Shown here: piece by piece, positions 22,065 to 34,745 of the stretch
Layout of the letters: each line of letters starts with the position of its first letter
Position numbering within the stretch: position 1 is the first letter of the stretch
Program-made: the position numbers and the translations under genes
Notes under the pieces: generated by a model
What the model was told of the DNA's origin: nothing
What the model saw: the letters and a program-made list of their open reading frames with translations, nothing else
Databases searched by the model: none
Assembly: GCF_030247195.1 (NCBI RefSeq)
Contig: NC_080672.1
Coordinates: 71,527,771 to 71,591,770 of the forward strand
Length of the DNA: 64,000 nucleotides
From: Topomyia yanbarensis
Lineage: Eukaryota > Arthropoda > Insecta > Diptera > Culicidae
Direction: 5' to 3'

Positions 22065-23480
22065 AGACACAATGAAAAAGTGTTTAAATGTTTTTCAAAC
22101 TGTTTGTATTTCTGCAATTTCAACATTCTGCCTTTTTTTTATCTATTTCCATTGTTACCATATTTTTATTTTATCCATCTTTTCATGCTCTTCATTTTTG
22201 CATTTTTATCACTACCACTTACCTTAATTTATAGTCATTGCTATGTTATTCCATTTTATTTGTCATTTTTCCATTCTATTTTATTATTTCTGTTGTTTCA
22301 TATTTTAATACCCTACTTTTTTATTTGTTTCTTTTGTCATTCCATGTAACTTTTAAAATTTGTCTATTTGCTCCATTCATTCTTATTATTCCCTTTTTCT
22401 ATTTTATTTTTTCTCCACATATTTTTTTATTTTTCCTTTTTTAAAATTCATTCCAAAATGTCTTATTGTCCCTTTATTTGCCTTTTTCGTATTTTGCTAC
22501 AAGTTTTCTAGTTTTTAAGTTTGCATTTCCGTAGTTTTATTTTTTCTCATTGCTAATTTAATATAATTTTATTTATTTTTTACACATGTTCCTTAATATT
22601 TCATTTTGCTCATTTTTGTTATTTTTCATTTCTTCATTTAACCTATTTTGAAAGTGTTTTTTCTGTTGTCCATTTTCCAATAGGTTTATTTTTTATTTTT
22701 TTTATTTTTATAGAAAACATGCGCATTTTTTCTTCGTTTAACATTTAGGCTATTGTTTGAATTTCTAAACTATTTTTTCAATTTCTTCTTGTTATTTTTT
22801 GTGTTTATGTGGTACACCATTTCGGTTTTATTTTACTATTTTTTTGTTCTCCATTTTGTCCGTTTTTGTTCAATCCATACCTTCCAAAATTCCTCATTTT
22901 TTCGTCTCTCCAATTTTTCAAAATCTTCCGGTCATTTTTTTTAATTTCTTCATGTTAATTTTATTTTTGTCTTTAATAACTATTCCTCTACTTTTATGCA
23001 TTCTCAACGTTTTATTCACTTTGCTATTGCTTTAAATATTTCTTGTTTTTAATGTTAATTATTTTTTATTATTTTCGAGCTTTTCAGTTTTATGCATTTT
23101 TATTTTATATCAATGTTCGTATTTTTATAGTTGTTTTTTTTTTCATTTTCATTGATTCTCAAAATTTTTCAATATCTGCAGATTTTTTTATTATTTTTAC
23201 CATTTGTTCAATAATGTTCGACTTCGTTAATCTTTGCCATTTGTTTGTCTAGTTTCCTGTTTTTCTTTTATCGATTTTTATAGGTTTTGTTTTGGTTTTT
23301 GTTTTCGATTGTACATTTTTTGACAATTGACTTTTATTTGTTTATGTGGTTGATTTTGCGATTTTTAGTTTCTGTACACTCTTTCGATATTAAGTTTTCC
23401 CTTTGTTTCTTTTCTTGTACAATTGATCTCCGTTTAGATAATGTTTTTTTTAAATTTTTGTAATTTCTATATTTTTAATC
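22065..23480. repeat. 1.4-kb T-rich low-complexity tract
   Basis: The plus strand is dominated by T runs punctuated by CA, GT or CC about every 8-14 bases (CATTTTT, GTTTTT, CCATTTT). All open frames over it are Phe/Leu/Ile-rich and not credible as genes. The pattern could be a strongly decayed form of the complementary AAAAATGTAA array seen at 2.2-3.1 kb, but the periodicity is no longer regular. Confidence 0.65.
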
Positions 23481-23721
23481 TTTCTATTTCTTTACTTTTA
23501 CTAGTACTATAAAGTATTATAAGACCTACGTTTTTATCGTCATTGGCACTACAAACAACTAGAGTAAAAACTGGTACATAACAATATAATTTCAGTGTAA
23601 TATACATAATATCAGTAAGTACAATGGATTCTAAACATTAACTTTGTGGGGCACGAGCAATATACAGTGGGGCGGGGCGTTGGTTGGACCCCCGGACCCG
23701 TATTTTCTCTCAACGGCCCTG

Positions 23722-24930
23722 TGTGCTGATGTTCAGCGAAATATTTTCCAAGTCTCAGCAAATAATTAATCGGCATTAAGTCAGACCGTAATAAGTCGCA
23801 AAACCCCAAAAAAAAAATGAAATAATCATTGCGCTGGATAAAACATTTCTGTAGCTACATTCAACTTTCACTAGATTATAGATATGTTACAATAAGCAAG
23901 AATTATAACAAAAATTAGTCTCAAATTATAACGTAAAGGATGCTGCGATTAAAACTTTAAACTCGATTTTCTCGAAATCAATACAAAGTCATTTAGTCGG
24001 GTCTGACCTAACTGTTCAGGAGTAGTACCACCCACCTTCCACTACAGCCCTGGAATGATACACCAACCCATAAGTCTATTGCGCTATCAACCATCGTTAT
24101 CAGTGGGATCGTCATTGTGTCGTCAGGGTAGTGCTATCAGCAGTGTCAGCCGTTATCGTGGTAGTGCTGCACGATCGACGGACATGTGGTAGTAACCCAC
24201 GATCATCACCAACGCTAGAGCGGGAGATCGTCAAAACGGAAGATCGCCCGAATCCAGAAAACACCGCAGGCTATACTGCATAGCTTCGGACTGACATACG
24301 TGTGAAGGTTCAATCCAGTGCCTTTCCAATCACCGATGGAAATTGTTATATATTATTAGATTAAGTTCAATAAATGTGCATGTTGGATGGATTAAGTTAA
24401 ATAAATTGTTTTATGTGGAGTGTAAGATTCGTAGCCTGCGTGTTCCTTTATTGATTATATGATGGCCTACGACCATAGCAGGATTGATATCAATTTGGCA
24501 GTTAATCCGATCGCCAATCGTCAAGCAGTTTCGCTTCAGGCCCGTTGCACATCCCGGTGACTACCATCTGCCTGTACAAGATTCAAAGGTGGGTTTCGAT
24601 CGCTTTCGGTGTTGGCCATGACCAAGGAGCCAACACTCACACTGACCAATTGTGGCTTGTACTAAGATCTAAGCGAAATATGAATTTGTCGGCTGTTCAA
24701 ATTTCGGCAAAAGTTGCAAAAAATGCTGAGATTCGGCAGGAAAAATAAGTGTGAATGGTTGTGTTCAACTACGTTTGTGATAATCTTGCCTTTTTTTGCA
24801 GTCTTCATCACAAAGAAGCGGTATTGGTGGATATGTAACGAAAAATGATTGAAAAACTTTAAAAATATCACAATTTTGCAACCATGCAAAAATTCATTAG
24901 CAATTTTTGACGTTCTAATTTTTCCACATT
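23722..24930. other. Spacer, nothing recognised
   Basis: Mixed-composition sequence at 23990-24320 and 24450-24660 with no domain-bearing frame. Polyadenylation-like AATAAA words at about 24370 and 24400 are present, but no transcript structure is supported. Confidence 0.35.
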
Positions 24931-24934
24931 AGGC

Positions 24935-26335
24935 CGTGTGTCTAGGAACAGGATAAGTATTGAAAATGACGGACAAGCTGTGGATCCACCAACATCTGAC
25001 GAGGTTAAGAACGCTATACGTGAAATGAAAACCGGTAAAGCTGCTGGGAAGGACGAAGTCCCGGTTGAATATCTCGAACAGTGAGGTAGTGAGCAGTTGC
25101 ACCAAATAATCCATCACATTATTCTAAGAATATGGACGGACAAAGAATTGTCAGCTAGTTGGCTGGATGAACTCATTCGTCCCATCTACAAGAAAGGGCA
25201 CAGACTGGAGTGCGCTAATTACAGGGGGATATCTCTCCTGAACTCGGCGTACAAAATACTGTCACGTATCCTGTTCAACAGACTGAGACCGCTTGAAAGG
25301 TCCTTCGTCGGCGAATACCAGGCTGGTTTTCGTGGGGGTCGATCAACGACGGATCAGATGCACAGTCCGCGGATGATCTTAGACAAATTCCGGGTGTACA
25401 ACTTGCAGACCCACCATCTGTTCATTGATTTTAAGGCGGCGTACGGCTCAGTGAAAAGAAATGAGCTGTGGTAGATTATGTCAGAACATGGTTTTTTCGG
25501 CGAAACTGATTAGACTGATACGTGCTAGCTTGGATGGTTCCAAAATCAAGTATTCGGATTTCAGATGAGATCTCAACCTCATTTGTGACCTTAGATGGAC
25601 TGAAGCAAGGCTTGCTGTTCAATATTGCTCTTGAAGGAGCTATCAGGGTAGCTGGCGTGCAAAGGAACGGAACTATCATAACATGGTCGCATATCTTGGT
25701 TTTGCGGACGATATTGATGTAATCGGAATCGATCGTAGAGCAGCGATGATAAGCATAGTCATCAACTCAGACAAAACAGAGTACATGGTCGCAGGTAAAG
25801 AGAGAGGCAGGTCTAGTGGTATTGGTTCCGAGATAGTGCTTGATGGTGACGTGTTTGAAGTGATCGAAGAATTTGTTTATCTTGGTACACTTATGACTTG
25901 CGACAACGATGTTTCCCGTGAGATAAAAAGGCGTATGAAGCTACCAACAGGGTCTTTTATGGTCTACGTAACTAGCTTAGGTCCCGTAACCTGCAAACGT
26001 CAACAAAATTCGCCTTATTCAAGACATGATCGTCCCTGTCGCCCTTTATGACCACGAAGCGTGGACGTTGAGGGAGGCAGATAGGAGAGCATTCGGAGTC
26101 TTCGAGCGTAAAGTGCTGCGGACAATACTCGGCGGGGTTGGAGTGTGGCGCAGCAGGGAGCCAGAAAGAGAACGCCGATTTCGTGGGAGGACACGAACAC
26201 GTTGGCAATACGCAGTGGAAGAGGACCTGAAATCCTGAAGTAAGCCGCCCATGTTCGACAAAAATGGAGCTGCACGATACGCCGGCATTGGCGAGATGAC
26301 GCTGTAGCCAACAAGCTATCAAGGTAGCGCCAGTA
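24935..26335 (+). pseudogene. LINE reverse transcriptase, RTE-like group (tentative)
   Basis: Forward frames give, in order: EVKNAIREMKTGKAAGKDEV (25004-25063), a stop at 25082, LIRPIYKKGHRLECANYRGI (from 25178), GEYQAGFRGGRSTTDQM, LFIDFKAAYGSV (motif A, Asp at about 25427), LDGLKQGLLFN (a mutated GLRQGDPLS-type box, near 25595), GFADDIDVIGI (motif C, about 25698-25730), INSDKTEYMVAG and FVYLGTLMT. A C-terminal remnant WTLREADRRAFGVFERKVLR follows near 26060. The catalytic Asp residues of motifs A and C survive, but at least four frame changes or stops break the protein. There is no endonuclease part. The motif spelling is that of the RTE-like LINEs common in insects. This assignment is from memory. 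Confidence 0.85.
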
Positions 26336-26339
26336 AATT

Positions 26340-26715
26340 AATATAATTTTATTGGCGAATGTCAACGGACAGAACACGGATCACGAATTGGACGGCGACT
26401 TTGGGCTGACAGGCGTGCTGTTTTACATCATGAGTAAGGAAGAATGTCACCGACTTAAAATGGCGAGTGAGCTAACAGCACAGCTGCCTCCGTCCCGTCA
26501 AAACCTTGGCAGGCTCCGGGTGCATTCAAAACTCGCCACCACTTATTAGGTTCATTCCCGATTTAACGCCGATCCGGCAATGAATACTACTCCCCATGAA
26601 GTATAGTGTCAACCCTAGCATTGATCTCCCTGCTTGCATAGATAGCCACGGGATCATAAAAGGCGACTACTTACAACTAGCGGAGATAGCGGCCCGGAGT
26701 TGGGCAACCGCAGTG
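26340..26715. other. Unrecognised GC-richer segment
   Basis: It lies between the RTE-like and R1-like remnants and is more mixed in base composition than its surroundings. The two short plus-strand frames have no domain. It may be the 3' part of the minus-strand LINE or a separate insert. Confidence 0.35.
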
Positions 26716-27110
26716 CTAGGACTCTATCGTAATCCCGCTCCAAAGAGTTGGACCGAGAATGGAGCCCTGAGGAACGCCCGCTATGACTCGCATCGACTTC
26801 TGCCCTTCGCTCGTCTCGTGCAGCAGCACTCTGCTCTGGAAGTAGCTCTTCAGGATCTGGCATAGCCAGCCGGGAACCCTTATGCTGTGCAGCCTTGCAG
26901 TGATGGGTTTCCAGCTGGCGCTGTTAAATGCATTCTTCACATCTGTTGTGAACATCGCGCAGTATCGATCTCTTTTACGCTTCTGTTAAGATGCCTTCTC
27001 GGCACTCTCGACCACTGTCCGAATTGTATCCTCCGTCGATGCTCCTTTGCGGAATCCGAACTGCATCTTGGACAGTCCACGCTCGCCTTCCGTGAATTTC
27101 GGCAACCTGT
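26716..27110 (-). pseudogene. R1-clade LINE RT fragment
   Basis: Minus-strand translation gives LSKMQFGFRKGASTEDTIRT (27070-27010), VVESAEKAS, then after a frame change FTTDVKNAFNSASW (motif A), ILKSYFQSRVLLHETSEG and GVPQGSILGPTLW (motif B). The order and wording match the R1-clade element at 13195-15950, but this is a different copy and it keeps an intact GVPQGSILGP. It is truncated before motif C. On its upstream side (27105 onward) repeat Z interrupts it. Confidence 0.88.
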
Positions 27111-27745
27111 TAATGTGTGTGTGTATGTATGTGTATGTGGAAAAAATGTCACCATTATTTCTCAGAGATGGCTGGACCGATTTGTACAAACTTAGTCTCG
27201 TATGAAACCTTCCCATCGGCTGCTATTCAATAGTTTATTGTTTGGACTTCCGGTTCCGGAGTTACACGTTGAAGAGTGCGGCCACACAGAAAATTCCCAT
27301 ATAAACTGAAATGAAAAATTTTCAAAGGGGGGAGTAAGGGAAATTTTCAAAATCGAATTTGTGTTTTTGATGCTAAATGACTTTAAAATGCATCAAACGT
27401 TGAGATTTGATATAACATAGAAAAAAAAGTGTGTGGTTGCTAGTTTGAAATTCAAACTAGTTTAAAATTTCTTAACAAGTTGAAAATTTTCTGTAGGGTC
27501 CGGACCCCCCGAATCTTTCTCCTTGATCCGCCACTGGTTTCAAGCGATGTTTAAGTTTCGACACGTAGTATCTCAAGATAGTGGCTGTCGATCAATTGTA
27601 TTTTTGTGCAAATCGAACTGAATATGTAATATACATTTGCACCATTGTATTGAACATAACCAGCCATGAAATCGTAGTTTGGACAAATGAGAAAGGCACA
27701 ATTGCACCACTAGGTGGATTAAAACAGGTTTTTAGTTGGACTTTT
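27105..27745. repeat. Interspersed repeat Z, copy B
   Basis: It begins with a TGTGTGTATGTATG microsatellite and then carries GAGATGGCTGGACCG, TTCCGGTTCCGGAGTTACA, ATTCCCATATAAACTG, TTCGACACGTAGTATCTCAA, CATAACCAGCCATGAAAT and GAAAGGCACAATTGCACCAC, in the order of copies A (10079) and C (44345). A hAT-like end, reverse-complemented CAGTGGCGGATCAAGGAG, sits at about 27517-27534, just before the TTTCAAG word, so a hAT fragment has replaced part of this copy. Confidence 0.8.
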
Positions 27746-29950
27746 CTGAATCGATTGGTGATAAAATGACGCAAATCTATTAAAAATTAACAACGCATAA
27801 TCGTTTAAAATTTTGTTACATTTTCGTGACACGGATCGAATTTCAAATTTTAGTTTTACACCTATCCCAAGCCTCATATAGTCAAGTAAAGCATTTTCAA
27901 TGCTAAAATAATATCATCAAACTAGAAACGAAGTAAAGATGTTGATACCAATTTACAAGATTTCCATTAATTTGTAACCCCTCGACTGCTCAGTGGGTGT
28001 TGGGAGGGGAAATATGTTTCATGCTGTGGGTATTAATCTTCACACATACTCACGAGGTAACTCATTCGGCAACGGGAACAGGTGGAAACGACATTTACGT
28101 CCGAGGAGAAGGAATGCCAATTCACAGATCCTAAAACAAAAAAACTATTGATCGAACTTTCTATGAAACCATCCAAGGATGAGGCCTGCAACTTCTTTTT
28201 GAGTACGGTTAGCGAAAGCAACAAAGATTTGTGCATAAGGGTTAAAATGGGCTCAATCTAAAGCGTCATATCGCAAATTTCGTAAAACATGCAATTTTAT
28301 TCGGCATACTAGGTTTCGGGGTGGGTTTTGTCTGTGACTTTACTATATACTTGCGATTTGACGGGTACCCGGAACTGATGCTGGCAGGATTCTGGAGGCT
28401 GAACGACGGTGACTGAATTCTGGGGGTTGGAAACAAAGGCTGCGATGGACAGTTGGTATTGCTGACGGTACAATTAGGCGAACGTCTTTCGACCCTGCGA
28501 TCTTATTCTCATCAGTCAATGAGAGCCTTTTTCCAGGGCCGTTGCAGGTTGCTCCGAGCTATATAGTTTTGTTACTTACTGTATCTTTCAGTCCACAATA
28601 GCGGTTCTATGAATGGATAATTTCGTGGCTTCGCTTTCTCCCATAGTGCAAATGGCGGCTGGACACGCCTCAAAATGGCCGACGATGACCTTTATCTGTG
28701 AAATAGACGGAACGTTTTCCAGTTCAAGACAAAAGGGTCTGCTGGGGACCAGCGTGATTAGTATAAGTGATGCCACCTTTTGAAGTAGAATACTTCTAAA
28801 GTTTCAATATGGGGGCCCGTTTCAAAATATCGGCTGTGGAAGTCGCGTCAGATTTTGAACGTTAATAACTTTTATCATACCTAATAGAATGATTTGAGGT
28901 TTAAGGCAATTTTATCAAAAATATGTTGCGCAATGTAGTATTCAAATTTTGAGTATGTATAACATGCATTAATACCGAAAATACTGTGTTTTAAAAAATC
29001 ATTCAAAAACTGCCGAAAATGATGAAAACTTTCAGCGCATCTCGACCAGAGCCGTCAATATGGTGCACCAACACTTAGATGATAAAAAGTTTTAAATATA
29101 GGTCCGCTACAGATTTGTTTCTATCAACATTCGTATTTGGTTGCTTGGCGCGAAAGGATGGCTGTACAATACCGAGAAATATTTGTGAGCTGTACACGAC
29201 TGGTGGATGAGTCAGTTTGTGTCGATACGTGCTACTAGCAGAAGCCATCATTTTCATTCCTGATGGATGTAAGATAGCACACACACAGACGAAAAAAAAC
29301 CGATTTCAAATCATCTGACTGAAGCTCGTTCCTGATTGGTTCCCGCTAATTTCATGAACCAAGCCGCAAATCTGGTCAGAAAGAATTGTCATTTCAGTCG
29401 GTTTCAGCAAGTCCACTTGTCAGATGTCAATACCGGGAGAGAAGGTGATTATTAGGATTCATCTCCGTGGATTAATTTATGCAGCTCCGTGTTAGAAATC
29501 AGGAACAATTGGAACAAAAATCTTCCACCCGGAGAATATTTTCTTCGGCAAACAAATAAGCCCTTATCAGCGCTGTCATTCCATTAGAAAGAATTAAATT
29601 TGAAAATCTTTTCTTTCGCCAACTATTAATGTAACTACGACTAACGTTTCAAAATAGAAGCCCCATTTCAAAATTTCGGAAAAAACCGAAGATCGCGTTT
29701 TGAAAGTTTGTAACTTTCATTGTACTTAAAATACACAATGTTTAAACCAATCAGTCAGAAAAATAATCACGAATCTTGTATAAGATTTGTACGTATGTAT
29801 AACTTGCATGAATAAAGAAAAAATTAAAGGGTTGTGTACAAGACACGACCACGATGACATTAAAAATGCGACCATTTTTGTGAGCCAGCCATATTTTTCG
29901 TGGATACATCCTGTAATGCTATCGACTTATTTAGGACTACACACAAAAGG
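27746..29950. other. Spacer with an old diverged repeat pair
   Basis: No gene recognised. 28795-29000 and 29645-29830 share CCCGTTTCAAAATATCGG-like, GTTTTGAAAGTTTGTAACTT-like and GTATGTATAACTTGCATGAA-like words and appear to be two diverged copies of one repeat. Confidence 0.45.
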
Positions 29951-29954
29951 TAAC

Positions 29955-30156
29955 AAATCGTATCCTCTACTGAATCTACTATACAATTGTTTTGATTATT
30001 TCCCAACAAATCGCGCAAAAATCTGTTTGTTCCGTGCAGCACCGCGCAAATAGTTGACGTTGGAAAACAAATCGGCAACTTCAATTGCCAAACACTTAGA
30101 AACGATCGAAGCATTTTTCCGTCAATGTCACTTTTCTGATTCAAATTTTTGTAGGT
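29955..30156. repeat. Direct duplication, copy 1 (uninterrupted)
   Basis: TCGTATCCTCTACTGAATCT through CTGATTCAAATTTTTGTAGG, about 200 bases. It recurs at 30536-30971 with a few percent difference. At 30003-30011 it reads CAACAAATCGCGC without interruption. Confidence 0.9.
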
Positions 30157-30535
30157 ATTTTCTTGCTTCCGTCCAATTGGTAAATTTATTTGTTTTATCG
30201 TAAATTTTTCGGATATTATTATAGAAAATAACTAACTAGATAAGAGGGAAGTTATGCGACTTCTGTACACGTCTAGTGATGGAGGCAACTTTGAGAGCGC
30301 CTTTGTTTGCTGCTGCTAACGGAGAGTATTCCTTCCAGGAACTAACGAAGTGGATCGCCAAACTGATTTCAACGATGATCAAATGCAAACTGAAAACATT
30401 TTCCTAGGGACAATTCGTTTTACCTATCTCAGATGTGGTTCATCGTCAAGAAGGCGGCGCTAACAAATAAACCACCAATCAAAGCATGGCTAATTAATGC
30501 TTTTACAAAATCATTTCTATCCATATTTACGGTAA

Positions 30536-30971
30536 TCGTATCCTCTACGGAATCTACTACACAATTGTTTTGATTATTTCCCAACAAATCCATATCAACT
30601 TTTGAATAGGGCTAATAAGATTTGTAAACAAACTTTTGTTTTGTCGATTTCTCGTTAATTGGTTCAATTTCAACCCAGAAAACATTTTAAATAGATTCTA
30701 CCAAGGATAAAGATGTTGATTCATGTATATTTTTCATGAAAATCAACTCCGCAGCGGAATAGTGAGCAAAATAAGTTTGTTTACAAAAATCTCTTTAGTC
30801 CTTTTGAAGAATTAATATTGAAATCGCGCAAAAATCCGTTTGTTCCGTACAGCACCGCGCAAATAATTGACTTTGGAAAACAAATCGGCAACTTCAATTG
30901 CCAAACACTTAGAAACGATCGAAGCATTTTTCCGTCAATGTCACTTTTCTGATTCAAATTTTTGTAGGTCT
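30536..30971. repeat. Direct duplication, copy 2 (interrupted)
   Basis: The two parts, 30536-30589 and 30825-30971, match copy 1 at 29955-30156. Between them lies an extra 231 bases plus a repeated AAAT. The high similarity implies a recent duplication, and the insertion occurred in this copy or its source. Confidence 0.9.
30590..30820. mobile_element. 231-bp insert with inverted ends
   Basis: The insert is bounded by AAAT at 30586-30589 and 30821-30824. Copy 1 has a single AAAT at this place. Near the left end AGGGCTAATAAGATT is followed by TGTAAACAAACTTTTGTTTT. The right end, reverse-complemented, has AGGACTAAAGAGATTTTTGT followed by AAACAAACTTATTTTG. About 35 bases are thus inversely repeated, set 15-20 bases in from the junctions. 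It is non-coding and I cannot assign the superfamily. Confidence 0.75.
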
Positions 30972-33900
30972 AAAGTATATTCTACTTCACTCCGGTTATG
31001 TCTCTGACATTACCCACCCATCTTTTTTTTGTCAGGTATTTTTGCACAAGTAGCCCTAGACTATTGTGATCTGCGATGGAACGTCAACAACTCATAAATT
31101 TTTCTTTTTCATCAGGTCTAACTAACTATCTGGTACTTCAATTGGTTTACTTTAGAACCAAAAAGAAAACACATTTAACACTTATACCAACTGAACTTTC
31201 TTAGACTGCAGAATAAAATACACCGGCGCGCACTTCCACTTCATTGGATGGTTGTGGGCGAAAAGACTCGATCAGTCTCTGGCCAAGCTATTTTTGCCCT
31301 TGCATGATCGAGATCGGGCCTGATCTCGTATTCTATACAAACTTTGACAGATCTCTTTGTGGAATTGGCAACCTTTCCGCAATGTCAGTGGATGTTTTGT
31401 TGCACGACACATTTCGCTCCAACCGTTGCGTCCGGTTCCCTGACGTATTTATGTGAGCGATCCTGCGTGAGTGACCCCTCCGTCCAAGACGAAACGTCAG
31501 GCTTGGCGGGTTATCACTCACACAGATTGACATCATACCCAGGATGGGATTTAGGATAGGTGGGACTCATTGAGCCAATCTAGAGCATCATTTCATTGTG
31601 GTAAAGCCAACAATCAATACTGTAACCAGCGGTTACAAATTGCAGGCCGAGTACGAAATAGTCCGGCACCCTACCTAATTTGCTAAATTCACTGTAAAAT
31701 CTTCCAATTTCACTGGCAGACACCTTTATCAGCATGAATTCAAACCACTTAATACTCTACACGCGCACACAAATCAGGAACACCAGATTCAGTGGGAAAA
31801 GATTTGAATACAACACAACCCGGTGTGCCGTCACTACATAGTCTGCGCCAAGAATTCAGCACTTCCCTGCAAAGCATGGGTGGGTACCTCCAGACCCTTT
31901 GTTAAAAGCACCGTTTAATGAATATTAATGTTGCATTATGAAATTGCGCCCATGTCATAATACCTGCACATTTGGAGGCGGCCACGGGAAAAGTGCACTT
32001 TCCATCCCGGGTAAACATTGAGTGCAACTGGCAATAATGAGATGAAATTGATATTAATTTGAGTTTTTTTTCGTTCTCCTCTCGGCCAATACAAAGGAAC
32101 GCATATGAAATTGTTTGATTTATAGTTGAAAACCCCAACCCGCGCTCGCGTTTAGTTCTGTTGTCGAGTCGATCTGGTGGTCGGTTGTGGCTCTTAGGAT
32201 GCTCCGAGTGGCGACGTAAAATTATCAGTAGTAGGCCATTATTACCATTATTATGCGTATTGAATTCTGCCTGCAAAGTACGCCTGCGCTGATGACAGCA
32301 CGTGCATCGCGCAGTAAACGATTCTGGGCACGGTATAAGAAGGCAGATTTCATCGGCAAAAGTGTACTTCTTCAGCAGGTAGCCCCAATGACATCTTCTG
32401 TTCAAGATCGCCCCACAATTGCGCTATTATGACTGCTTTGCTGTGGGTTTATGGCTGAAATGTTACCGCACCATGGCCATGCATGGAGGAAATTTATCAA
32501 AACTTAAATGGAATCTGGTTGCCGAGAATAGAAAGCAGGTTTGGTACATAAAGACCATTGTGTTTATGACTCAACGATCGCCACGGGCTTGGGCTCTTGT
32601 AGGTGATTATGTGTGCAAATACGCCCAAGCGCCACAGGCCCACAGGAGTTCCGACCGTGTCGAATCATTTAGTACACGATTGAACCATTTGTTAATGTGG
32701 AAATAATAAACACTGGTGACATACATGGTAAACTGAAAGATTACCGACGATTTGGGATTTTATTGATTACTCCATGTGCAGCGTAAAGTTAGCATAAGGT
32801 TCAGATGCTGTTTAAAAGGTAATTAATCATCCGCGATCGTTCTGCAGACTGCCACAATCAATCGAGAATCCTGTTCGGTTCTTCGCCATCTGTTGAAAGC
32901 TAAAGCCAAACATCAAGGTTCATTCCCCATATGGAAGCTCGCATCCCCTGCGGCTAATTACAACTCTGGATGCTCGTTTCGTTGGATGACTGTCGGCAGG
33001 TTCGATGACTTCCAAAAAAGATAGCCCGAAACATTCCCGGCTGCCGTACAGTATAAGGATCGCAGATTTTCCTGCGCTGCAAACATCGATCATCGACTTT
33101 TGTTGTGCTTCTGGCCGTTCGTTCTTATGTGTGCTTTGCTCCACACCGGAGTACAGAAAAAAGAAGCTGTGATTTAAGATAATAAACAATAATTATGCGA
33201 ATCTTCGGAACTGCGAGTATGGTTGGCAGTGAAGTCTGTAAATCCTGAAATTGCATCGCGCGCAGGAACTCGGCCAATTTTCAATGCCGCCTGCACACAG
33301 TTTATAACGTGTTTGCAGTATATATGGCAGGGATGAATTTAAATCCATTGAAGGATTAGATGCCATCAAAAACTAATTCGGAGTAGGCATATCAGTCCGC
33401 TTGCTCATGAAAATTTTTGATCCTTTCTAAAACCCGTTCATGATTTTACCACACTAGTTCGTTTGAGGGCATTTTAAAAGTTTTTAGTTCTTCTTTTAAA
33501 GAAATAAAAATGAAATGACGGAAACATGTATTAAGGAGTAGTTTGAGTGTAAAGATGTAAAATAGTTAAAACTAATGCATTATTGTTTGCAAACAATGAA
33601 CATATCCTGTAAAGGGGTCAATAAAATTAATTAGTAGCTTGCTAATGTACTCGGCATTACCGTCCACCAAACACATTCTAACTAAATATGTACCGAACGG
33701 AAGGATTCCGGTGACAAATTGCAACAACGGCACCGGATAAGATTTCCACCTCCAGCCCAGTTTACGCACCACGGTTTGGCTTCATTTAATCCTTTTCCTT
33801 GTCCGTTTCGTTTCGAATTGCACCTCAGCCGGACCGATTATTGGATTATTGAGATTTGTTTTCCGGATTGCCCGGACTGACCTGGAATTTGAAGCTAATT

Positions 33901-34680
33901 GTATTACAAACAAAAGACGGGACATGTTTGGCGCGACTGTCAGCTCAAATCAACAACACAACGACAGCGGCCGGTGGCGACGGCGGTGATCGATAATTAA
34001 TTCGCAGTTAAAATAACTACATCCGATCTGCAGCAGAACAATCAATAGTAATCACCCGCAAAAATTTCCGCACCCAACCAAACAAATTACAGTTATTCAA
34101 TTGCAGCCGTTTTGCTCCTGGGTCGGTACAGCATACCCCAAAACACCTGTAGACAATGAAGTTGTTTTTTTTTCATCTTGTGCATGACTCTCGGATAACT
34201 GGAATCCTCGTTTATTATATTTGCAATCGGGGATCAAGCGTGTGCAATTGAAATTTCCGAAAAATTTGCCTCATTTTTCTCGGTTTGCTTGTATCAAGCC
34301 AGCGGATCAGCTCCGTGAAAGCCGGAGGCGAACGGATAATCAGAAGGTCGGTGAACATTTCCCCGTAATAACGGCCATTAAGATTCGGAGATTTGAGGTG
34401 CTGTTTGGAGAAGGATGCTTTCCGGAAAAAAAATGTGCGCACGAATTCTTATGTTTCGATGATGGATTGGTTTTGATGCTGGGCTTTTTGAGGCTGTCGA
34501 AATGATCACCGACCGAATTGCTATTTCGCAAATCAATGCTAAAGTCGCAAAAGGCTTCGATTTGATTCACTTCGTTTATTGAGCCGTTGAGCCTGATATC
34601 TGGAGGAAAGTGCGATTTTTTTCTCATGACCTGCATACCGCATTTATGTGTAACTATTTATGTTGAATATTGCAAACACT
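30972..34680. other. Apparently unique spacer
   Basis: Nearly 4 kb in which I recognise no transposon. Frames of 60-167 codons (for example 31902-32405 minus and 34221-34636 on both strands) overlap on opposite strands and show no domain. Of the window, this and 17.5-19.5 kb are the parts most likely to be ordinary single-copy host DNA, possibly an intron. Confidence 0.4.
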
Positions 34681-34682
34681 TC

Positions 34683-34745
34683 CAGGGCCGGCAAACACGT
34701 GGGTAGTATGGGTAGTACTACCCACTCGAAAATAACCGAGGGGGG
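34683..34745. mobile_element. End fragment of the 19503-19804 hAT MITE
   Basis: CAGGGCCGGCAAACACGTGG, GTAGTATGGGTAGTACTACC and CACTCGAAAATAACCGAG are the reverse complement of the right end of the hAT MITE at 19503-19804. The opposite end is not found nearby. Confidence 0.75.

Larger units (their letters stand above)
20318..23721. mobile_element. 3.4-kb interval with hAT-like ends, composite
   Basis: The left end reads AGGGCCGCCGAGAGGGGGGG, followed by C-rich and CCCGG-rich DNA. The right end, reverse-complemented, reads CAGGGCCGTTGAGAGAAAAT followed by CGGGTCCGGGGG. The two agree over about 15 bases and have the usual form of hAT ends. I found no exact 8-bp target duplication (TATTGATG against TGCTGATG is the nearest, and off by two bases). 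No transposase is readable. The interior holds two tRNA-like SINEs and a long T-rich tract, so it may be an old element filled by later insertions or two unrelated ends. Confidence 0.5.

Noticed and set aside
22080..23252. Phe/Leu-rich frames as membrane proteins
   Set aside because: They lie in T-rich low-complexity DNA, where such frames arise by composition alone.
31902..32405. 167-codon minus-strand frame as a gene
   Set aside because: No domain, and the residue pattern is not protein-like by eye (many Cys/His/Arg without spacing).
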